Positions 57,702 through 64,000 of a DNA stretch of 64,000 nt are shown piece after piece. Both the position numbers and the translations under genes were made by a program. Origin of the DNA: an uncultured Elusimicrobiales bacterium (GTDB lineage Bacteria > Elusimicrobiota > Elusimicrobia > Elusimicrobiales > Elusimicrobiaceae); NCBI GenBank assembly GCA_944324645.1, contig CALUXB010000001.1, forward strand, positions 124,001 to 188,000, in the 5' to 3' direction. The notes under the pieces were generated by a model. The model saw nothing but the letters and a program-made list of their open reading frames with translations. It ran no database searches and was not told where the DNA came from. Positions within the stretch are counted from its first letter, which is position 1. The number at the start of each line of letters is the position of its first letter.

Positions 57702-58804
57702 TAAATATTCAACCTCTTTTTCCATAAATACCAGGCTGCCACCGCCCCTGCCGCAATAGGCAGCCACGGCGCCGGGTAGGCCAGCAAGGCATATTTTTTG
57801 CCTATGCTCAGGCCCAGCGTCATTAGCAAATAAAACGCAAAAATAATGATTACGCTAAAAAGCATACCCCAGCCTTTATTGCTGCGTTTTCCCAAAGAGA
57901 AACCTAACGGACAGCTGACCAGCAGCAGTATCAGCGGTGCAAAAGCCATCACGTTGCGCACGCTGGCCTCGGTGCGATATTCCGCTTTTTGCTCAGGGGA
58001 AAGACCCCCTTGGTGTAACCGGCGGATAATTTTGGTAGTGGTTAATTCTCCCACACGTTCTGTGCGGCGGTAGTCGCGTATCAGAGAGATGCTCATTACG
58101 TAATTGTCAAAATTGGCCGCCACAATGCTGGTAGGGTCTTTGGCGTCTATGCGCTGCATTTGCCCGTCTTTAAGCTGCAGGCCGATGGCTTTGTCCGTTA
58201 AAATGATTTTGCCGGAAGTGGCGTTGACTTTGGTGCTTAGGGCTCCCTCATCTTTTTTTCGTATTAAATGAATCATACGCGCCACGTCCGTATCTTCGTC
58301 CAAATCTTCCAAGTACAAATCCCACTCACCCAGGTTTAAAAAAGTTTTAGGTTCTAACGTGACTTTAGTAATTTTCTGGCGTGCCTCTTCTCTGCGCTCA
58401 ACAAAGCGTTTGTAGCTGCGGGGGGTAACCCAGTTGGCTAAAAAGAAAAGCAAAACGGTAAGTCCAACGGCACAAAAAAGAAGCGGCCGCACAATTTCTT
58501 TAAAGGAAAATCCCGCCGCACGCAGGGCAATCAGTTCGCCGTGCTCGCTCATATTAGTCAGCGTGAGCAAAATAGCAATCTGAAAAGCCATAGGCGCTGC
58601 CATAGTAAATACGTCTGGCATCACATTAAGTAAAGAAGAAATAATCCACGCCCAGCTGGTGCCATAGGTCATTGCCATATCCATAATGCGGATAAACTGA
58701 TTCATAAATATGACAAACATCAATATCCCTACCACCCCGGTAAAGAAGGTAATAAGGCTTTTGGCAATGTAGCGGGTGAAAATAGAGGGACGCGCTATTT
58801 TCAT
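57701..58804 (-). CDS. lptF: LPS export permease LptF-like
   Basis: A 367-residue partner of the downstream permease with the same layout. N-terminal helices include SIFTRYIAKSLITFF, followed by the conserved NMSEHGELIALRAAGFSFKEI coupling segment; the periplasmic domain is about 130-260; C-terminal helices include FAPLILLLVSCPLGFSLGKRSNKG. Its presence implies a lipopolysaccharide outer membrane. TAGAAT lies nine bases before the ATG, with no clear Shine-Dalgarno. It is divergent from the SprA-like gene. Confidence 0.9.
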   Translation of the reverse strand: MKIARPSIFTRYIAKSLITFFTGVVGILMFVIFMNQFIRIMDMAMTYGTSWAWIISSLLNVMPDVFTMAAPMAFQIAILLTLTNMSEHGELIALRAAGFSFKEIVRPLLFCAVGLTVLLFFLANWVTPRSYKRFVERREEARQKITKVTLEPKTFLNLGEWDLYLEDLDEDTDVARMIHLIRKKDEGALSTKVNATSGKIILTDKAIGLQLKDGQMQRIDAKDPTSIVAANFDNYVMSISLIRDYRRTERVGELTTTKIIRRLHQGGLSPEQKAEYRTEASVRNVMAFAPLILLLVSCPLGFSLGKRSNKGWGMLFSVIIIFAFYLLMTLGLSIGKKYALLAYPAPWLPIAAGAVAAWYLWKKRLNI

Positions 58805-59055
58805 AGTTATTTTATTCTAACAAATATCGCGCGCGTTCGGGTGGCTTCTTGTGAAATGCGAAGCTTTGCGCGGGGGAACGGCAGGCGGCACAAGGAAAAG
58901 CATATCCGGTGCGGCAGGGTAAGCGGGGGCAGTTTTTTATACCGCGTGTATAAATTTGAAATATGGGCGTTAGAACAGAAAACCGGCTCTGTGGCGCAAT
59001 GTATTTATTGGGTTGTTTGGACTTTATTTTACCGTGGAAAATGAAGTAAATATTA

Positions 59056-59070
59056 TACAATGGGAAGATG
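59056..59070 (+). promoter_or_regulatory. -10-like TACAAT six bases before a leader ATG
   Basis: TACAAT (59056-59061), GGGAAG, ATG at 59068. It drives the small leader ORF rather than the large gene directly. Upstream to 58805 I see no gene; the lptF promoter must lie in the left part. Confidence 0.45.
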
Positions 59071-59091
59071 AGGTTTTTTACCATTTTATGA
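59068..59091 (+). CDS. seven-codon leader ORF overlapping the SprA-like start
   Basis: ATG AGG TTT TTT ACC ATT TTA TGA encodes MRFFTIL. Its TGA overlaps the ATG of the large gene as ATGA. The large gene's ATG has no good Shine-Dalgarno, so re-initiation after the leader ORF could be its translation route. The frame is very short and has no homology; the inference rests on geometry. Confidence 0.35.
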   Translation: MRFFTIL

Positions 59092-62000
59092 AAACCGCAC
59101 GGTTGGTTTTGTGCCTTTTTCTCATCCCCCAGCTGCTTTTCGGCCCGTATTTACAGGCCGAAACGCTGCCTTACCGGCTGGTGGATAGGGACAAGTACGC
59201 CCTGTTTGAAGACGAGCGCAAAGCCCAAGCCGAAGAAGAGCTGATTATCCAAGACGCCCCCGATGACGCCCAATTGCTCAAATATACCAATGAATTTTGG
59301 CGCCAGGCCGTTACGGCGGTGGAGGGGGATTACTCTTTGGATAAAGATCCGGAACCTATCCCGGATTTGACGCTGCTCAACCCCACCCTTTCTTTGCCGC
59401 TTTACGGCACTAATGTGGCTTTAACAGGACGCTATGTCATTGGCTTTAAGCTGGATGCTAAGCGGTATATGGAAGATACAAATAATGACATTGAAGAGCG
59501 CAACACCCAAAATTTTGCTTTGGAACAACAGATGCAGCTGAAAATGCAGGGTAAAATTTTGGACCGTATTTTTGTAGATATTGACTATGACGATGAACGG
59601 GAAGAGGAAAAAACACTCTCTGTGGCCTACCGCGGCAAAGCCGGCGAATTGGTGCAGTCTGCAGAATTTGGGGATATTAATTTGTCTTTGCCTCAGACCG
59701 AGTTTATTGCTTATGAAAAACAGCTTTTCGGTGCCAAAGTGCATTTACAGCATAAAGATTTGGATATTAACATTATTGGCAGCCAAACCAAAGGTACCAG
59801 CAAGCAGAAGCAGTTTGTGGGCAGCAGTGTGTTTGAAATTGTCACCATTAAAGATACCGACTATGTACGCCGCACCTATTATGATTTAACCTTTGGTTCC
59901 AACACGCCCGCCGGTTCTAATATGACTTGGGAAAATACGATGGGCAACATCGCCCCCGGCACCGAAGAAGTATATATGGACACCAACACTACCGGAGGAG
60001 ACTATGTGCCCGTTTCGTTGCAAGCGCGCGACTACGGCGATGACAGCGCTACCTATTCCGGCACGTTTAAGCTGCTGCAGCGCGGGGTGGATTATACGGT
60101 GGATTACAGCCGCGGCACTATTCAGTTCACCTCTGCCCGCACCGCCGCCAGCGTGATAGCGGTGAACTACCAAAACACGGCGGGCCAATGGCTCAGCCCG
60201 GACCAAACGCGGCCTTACCTGATTAAAACCGAAAATGAAAAAGGGGTGGGTGGGGCCGTCTGTCCTTCTGATGCCAGCCCTAGCGGGCAGTTAGGCTGCC
60301 GTATGGAAATGAAAACGTTCTATAATATCGGCGCCCAGCAGATTACGCGCGACAACGGCAAAGGCAACTTTATGCTCAACTTGTTGGACGCCAACGGACA
60401 AGACGTTGGCTCTACCGCCAGCCCGCGGCAGGTGTATCCCACTACTATAGATGTAGATTTTGACAAAGGCGTCTTTGAACTGCAAAGCCGTATGAATGAC
60501 GACCAGGGCCTGTATAACCCCACGCCCACCTCTTCTAAAAACCGCACCTTCCAGGTGGAATATACTTCTACGGTAAAGACGTATTTTGTAGAGGCGGGCA
60601 TTGTCATAGAATCCGAATCGGTCAAATTAAACGGTCAGCAGCTGCAGCGCAATAACGACTATTATATTGACTATACGTCCGGTTATTTGACCATTTATGA
60701 CGGAGACAGAATTACGGAAGACTCCGTCATTGATATCACATATGATACGACGGGCGGCTCCAACTCTAACAACTCGTTAATCGGCGGGCGGCTGGACTAT
60801 AAACTCTTTGACAAAATTAAATTGGGGGCTACTGCTTTAAAAGAGGGTTGGGACCAGCCCGATACCGTGCCGCAGGTGGGCAACTACGCCCAAGATTTGC
60901 TGGTGTACGGGGCCGACATTAATGCCAAAGATTTAAAGGTGACGCAAGACCTCTCGGTTGATTTCGGGGCGGAGGTGGCCCAAAGCGTCAAAAATGAAAA
61001 CGCCTACGGCTATGCTATGGTGGACAGTATGAACGAAACCAATGTGCAAACCTCCGGCAGTAATATTTTTTATGACTGGACCATCGCCTCCAACCCCAAC
61101 GGCAACTCCGCTTTTATCAGCTCCGTGGCGTGGGATACGCAGGAATTGCCCGTGCTGGAGATTAACCCGCACGCGGTGGGTACATATAATGAAAAGCAAC
61201 AGGTGTTGGTTATTAATTACGACTTTACCGACATTATGACCAAGCGCGCGCCGGACGGCAGCTCTTTAGAGGAGCACGATGAAATTTCCTTGGTCTATCC
61301 GCTCAGCACCAGCGGGGTGGACTTGTCGGACAAAACGTCTTTTGAATTGACAATGCTTGGTGAAGGCAAAAGTACCGCCGCCCCCCAAATAGACATTACC
61401 TTTGGTAACATCAGCGAACGGTCCGACTCTGTCAACCCGGCGGTAGTGCCCGATGGACTGGTGCCCAATGGGTATGGTATGTACACTTCCTGCAGTGCAA
61501 GTACGCCGGTGCCCAAAACAGAAGACGTGAATTGCTTAAAAACCTTGGCTCCCAATGAAGACCAGGGTTGGTGGTTTGCCAACCCGGACGGCACGCTGGA
61601 ACGCTTTAACCCGTTTGTCAACAACCTCTACAATCCCGAACGCCAGCCCAACGGACGCATTGATACCCAGGATTTAAACGATAACGGAAAATACGATGAA
61701 GAAGACCCTAATGTGGGCGGACATTTCGGTTATAACGGTTTGGCTATTGACGGGTTGACGGACAGCAGCTTAGCCTACGATGGTTGGCAAACATTCACCA
61801 GTCCGTTAAATATTGCGGAAGCCGATAAAAGCAACTGGACGGCGGTGCGCCACTTGCGTATTACGCTGAAGCTGACAGAGCAGATGAAAGCGCAGGGCCG
61901 CTATAAAGGTACGGTAAAAATTGCCAATGTGTCTTTGTCGGGTACGGCTTGGAATACGTTGGAAAGCGTCAACCCGGACCAGCTGGCCGTGTCTGGCATT

Positions 62001-64000
62001 AACAATGTGGACAACACCAATTACGTGCCTATCTTTGCAGAAAACAACGGCGACGGATATGAAGTGTTCCGCTATTTGTACGGCTCGGTGGCCAAATATA
62101 AAGAGCAGAACGATACCGCAAACATTATGGACCAGGCGTTGAATTTGACCTTTGATACCACCTCTGTCTATAATGACAGCCTCTACGCCAACCGCAATTT
62201 TGATTCTATGGACTTCACGCAGCACAAAGAGTTCCGCTTCCTGCTTTACAGCAAGCCTTCCAATGCAGGCTCTGAGTTCTTCTTAAAGGTGGGTACGGAT
62301 GAAAATTACGACAAAGTGATCGTGCCGCTGGATTTTGGCACGGCGCAATGGCGGCTGATTTCCCTGCGTATGGTGGACAGTGACGGGGACGGCATTGCAG
62401 ATACATTGGAAAATGCTTCTAATGAAGAATATGGCGTTCGGGTGTTGAACAGACGCACCAACGGCGGCATATTAAATTTTAAAAAAGTCAGTATGATTAT
62501 GGCGGGTGTAGAGAAAGAAACAGATCCGGAAAATACAAATCCTGAAGACCCCGCCGCCTATACCGGCACCGGCAGCAGCGGGGAAGTGTGGTTAAATGTG
62601 ATTCACTTGGCCGAATCGGTGACCACAGAGGGGACGGCTTATAAGGTGGACGGCGTAGTGCGTTTAGACGGCTGGGGCAGTATGGGGGCCAAATATAAAC
62701 ATATGGACGGCACGTTCCAAACCCCGCTGACTGTGGCCAAAGAGCAGGAAATCACGGAAGAAGAATATTTCGTCAACGTAGATAAATTCCAACATTTCCC
62801 GGTGAAAGCCACATTAAACCGCAGCACCACCATTACTCCTAACGTAACCGATACGGAAGACTACAACACCATCAGCTCGTTGGATAAAGGTACTGTAGAA
62901 CGCCAGCAGGCCAATGTGCGCGGGGACTTTATTAAAGACAATTTGCCCCAGGTCGGTCTGCAATATACGATGGAGCAAGTGGATTATGATTTGCTGCAGC
63001 GCAAAGACAAAGAGCAAACCTACGCCGTTACCGTAACCCATAACACGCAAGGCGCGGTCAAGAGTTTAAACGCGGGCTATTCTTATACAGATACTACCAT
63101 TGATTACGCCAAAGAAATGCATTTGGTGTCTGAGAGCAATTATAATACGCAGGAAGAAACCCAGCGTATGAATTTTAAAATGAATTACGAGCCGACCAAA
63201 AACTTTAACTTTACGCCCAATTACAGCTTAACCCAAAGCAAAGAAGAACGCACCCAATTTAAAGAAGCCGAGCCCGGCTATAACGGACGCTACCCCAAAG
63301 GGATGAGCCAAAATGCCGGCTTTAACAGTACCTGGCGTATTGCCAAGTGGCTGGCCCCGTCCGTAAGTTACAGCATTTCCACCACGGAAACGAATAATTT
63401 AATGGAAACGGTTTTTAATAGAGGCAAAGACAATGAAGAAATTTATGATATCGGGCAGCTTAAGAGCTTAAACCGTAATGCTGACGGCGGTATTTCGCTT
63501 ACTTTAAACGGCAATGAAATTTTGCCTAAAAGCAAGTTGTTTAAAAATTTTGTTATTTCCTCCAGTTACCGCTTGCAGGACGCCGATTCCTGGAACAATG
63601 TTGACGAAGATTTTGACGGACGGACCGAACTGTGGATACGTTCCTCCCTTTCCGGCACGGGCAAACATTCCAGCCGCCAAAGCCTGATTTTGCGCGATAC
63701 GATTACCTCGTCCCAGCGGTGGAGCCCGCTGGCGGAATATAATTTGGGCGGGGCGCTCTCTCCGCTTAAGACCATTTCGCTGCTTAATAACTTTACCCAA
63801 AGTATTCAGCAAAACAACCAAACCGGCACCGAATATGAATCCAAGAGTATGACGCTGCCGGATATGGTGTTTTCTATCTCCGATGTGGAAAAGTTTTTCT
63901 ATGGCGGACGTTGGATTAGCTCTACCAATATCAAGCTGCGCTACAGCGAAGTGCAAAACACTACTGTAGATAGCGACGACCAAACCCAGCGCAAATACGG
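59088..64000 (+). CDS. giant SprA-like outer-membrane protein, C-terminus beyond window
   Basis: The frame stays open for more than 1,637 codons from ATG 59088, with signal peptide LVLCLFLIPQLLFGPYLQAE. Several features recall SprA/Sov, the type IX secretion translocon: beta-rich segments with repeated DYTVDYSRGTIQF (about 335) and DYYIDYTSGYLTIYDGD (about 522), AYGYAMVDSMNETN (about 640), the calcium-loop-like DTQDLNDNGKYDEEDPN (about 859) and DSDGDGIADTLE (about 1097), then a long series of alternating beta strands typical of a very large barrel (from about 1250). Similarity is from memory of the family pattern, not alignment. No other type IX gene is in the window. It is divergent from lptFG and may start by coupling to a leader ORF. 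Confidence 0.7.
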   Translation, partial: MKTARLVLCLFLIPQLLFGPYLQAETLPYRLVDRDKYALFEDERKAQAEEELIIQDAPDDAQLLKYTNEFWRQAVTAVEGDYSLDKDPEPIPDLTLLNPTLSLPLYGTNVALTGRYVIGFKLDAKRYMEDTNNDIEERNTQNFALEQQMQLKMQGKILDRIFVDIDYDDEREEEKTLSVAYRGKAGELVQSAEFGDINLSLPQTEFIAYEKQLFGAKVHLQHKDLDINIIGSQTKGTSKQKQFVGSSVFEIVTIKDTDYVRRTYYDLTFGSNTPAGSNMTWENTMGNIAPGTEEVYMDTNTTGGDYVPVSLQARDYGDDSATYSGTFKLLQRGVDYTVDYSRGTIQFTSARTAASVIAVNYQNTAGQWLSPDQTRPYLIKTENEKGVGGAVCPSDASPSGQLGCRMEMKTFYNIGAQQITRDNGKGNFMLNLLDANGQDVGSTASPRQVYPTTIDVDFDKGVFELQSRMNDDQGLYNPTPTSSKNRTFQVEYTSTVKTYFVEAGIVIESESVKLNGQQLQRNNDYYIDYTSGYLTIYDGDRITEDSVIDITYDTTGGSNSNNSLIGGRLDYKLFDKIKLGATALKEGWDQPDTVPQVGNYAQDLLVYGADINAKDLKVTQDLSVDFGAEVAQSVKNENAYGYAMVDSMNETNVQTSGSNIFYDWTIASNPNGNSAFISSVAWDTQELPVLEINPHAVGTYNEKQQVLVINYDFTDIMTKRAPDGSSLEEHDEISLVYPLSTSGVDLSDKTSFELTMLGEGKSTAAPQIDITFGNISERSDSVNPAVVPDGLVPNGYGMYTSCSASTPVPKTEDVNCLKTLAPNEDQGWWFANPDGTLERFNPFVNNLYNPERQPNGRIDTQDLNDNGKYDEEDPNVGGHFGYNGLAIDGLTDSSLAYDGWQTFTSPLNIAEADKSNWTAVRHLRITLKLTEQMKAQGRYKGTVKIANVSLSGTAWNTLESVNPDQLAVSGINNVDNTNYVPIFAENNGDGYEVFRYLYGSVAKYKEQNDTANIMDQALNLTFDTTSVYNDSLYANRNFDSMDFTQHKEFRFLLYSKPSNAGSEFFLKVGTDENYDKVIVPLDFGTAQWRLISLRMVDSDGDGIADTLENASNEEYGVRVLNRRTNGGILNFKKVSMIMAGVEKETDPENTNPEDPAAYTGTGSSGEVWLNVIHLAESVTTEGTAYKVDGVVRLDGWGSMGAKYKHMDGTFQTPLTVAKEQEITEEEYFVNVDKFQHFPVKATLNRSTTITPNVTDTEDYNTISSLDKGTVERQQANVRGDFIKDNLPQVGLQYTMEQVDYDLLQRKDKEQTYAVTVTHNTQGAVKSLNAGYSYTDTTIDYAKEMHLVSESNYNTQEETQRMNFKMNYEPTKNFNFTPNYSLTQSKEERTQFKEAEPGYNGRYPKGMSQNAGFNSTWRIAKWLAPSVSYSISTTETNNLMETVFNRGKDNEEIYDIGQLKSLNRNADGGISLTLNGNEILPKSKLFKNFVISSSYRLQDADSWNNVDEDFDGRTELWIRSSLSGTGKHSSRQSLILRDTITSSQRWSPLAEYNLGGALSPLKTISLLNNFTQSIQQNNQTGTEYESKSMTLPDMVFSISDVEKFFYGGRWISSTNIKLRYSEVQNTTVDSDDQTQRKY

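Overview
The window looks like a chromosomal segment of a Gram-negative, fermentative, H2-producing bacterium, most likely a gut-type member of the Elusimicrobiota. This assignment is inference. It rests on several scattered prepilin genes with the near-invariant [18 protein letters not shown] start seen in Elusimicrobium, a trimeric electron-bifurcating-type [FeFe]-hydrogenase (hydCBA), a membrane pyrophosphatase, LptF/LptG and many small outer-membrane barrels. No 16S rRNA or ribosomal protein gene is present to test it.

Layout. Positions 1-6400 hold an accessory block, all on the minus strand: a gene cut by the window edge, a PIF1-type helicase, a Ser/Thr kinase with TPR repeats, an FHA-like protein, a zinc-finger-like protein and a NYN-domain nuclease. 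Three consecutive genes of this block are broken by frameshifts or a nonsense codon. Three of its transcription units share an 18-base upstream box. A decayed serine-recombinase remnant and tRNA-His border it. Positions 7179-14468 hold a degenerate GGDEF-EAL receptor, a prepilin, nitroreductase, serine dehydratase, tandem MntP-like transporters and a DUF1646 transporter. Positions 14701-18805 are hydCBA behind a perfect TTGACA-N17-TATAAT promoter. Positions 18929-30027 carry a cysteine-rich prepilin, an EamA transporter, a lipoprotein/FKBP cluster (LpoB-like, COG3014-like, LPP20-like), an AI-2E family transporter operon with an orphan histidine kinase, and a barrel protein. Positions 30254-45492 carry a phosphatase homologue that has lost its metal ligands, the ispH-fusion/pfk/rlmB operon, an M3 peptidase, HppA, Sel1-repeat and BamA-like proteins, a dCMP deaminase, tRNA-Asp and murB. 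Positions 45504-58804 carry a barrel protein, pgm, a REC-GGDEF regulator, a CPA antiporter, murI-pgeF, a receptor Ser/Thr kinase, another prepilin, CorA, a nucleoside phosphorylase and lptFG. From 59088 to the window end runs one very large open frame that resembles the SprA outer-membrane translocon family.

The most unusual signals are these. (1) A recurrent promoter-start layout, a -10-like hexamer followed by exactly six bases and then ATG, occurs at twelve starts, most of them without an obvious Shine-Dalgarno. This predicts widespread leaderless transcription. (2) Two distant prepilin genes share an identical T12/12-bp-arm palindrome with the ATG in its loop. (3) IspH is fused to a polytopic UbiA-like domain. 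(4) A SprA-like giant protein starts in an ATGA overlap with a seven-codon leader ORF. (5) Several enzyme homologues have lost catalytic residues: the purple-acid-phosphatase-like protein, the GGDEF-EAL protein and the second MntP-like protein.
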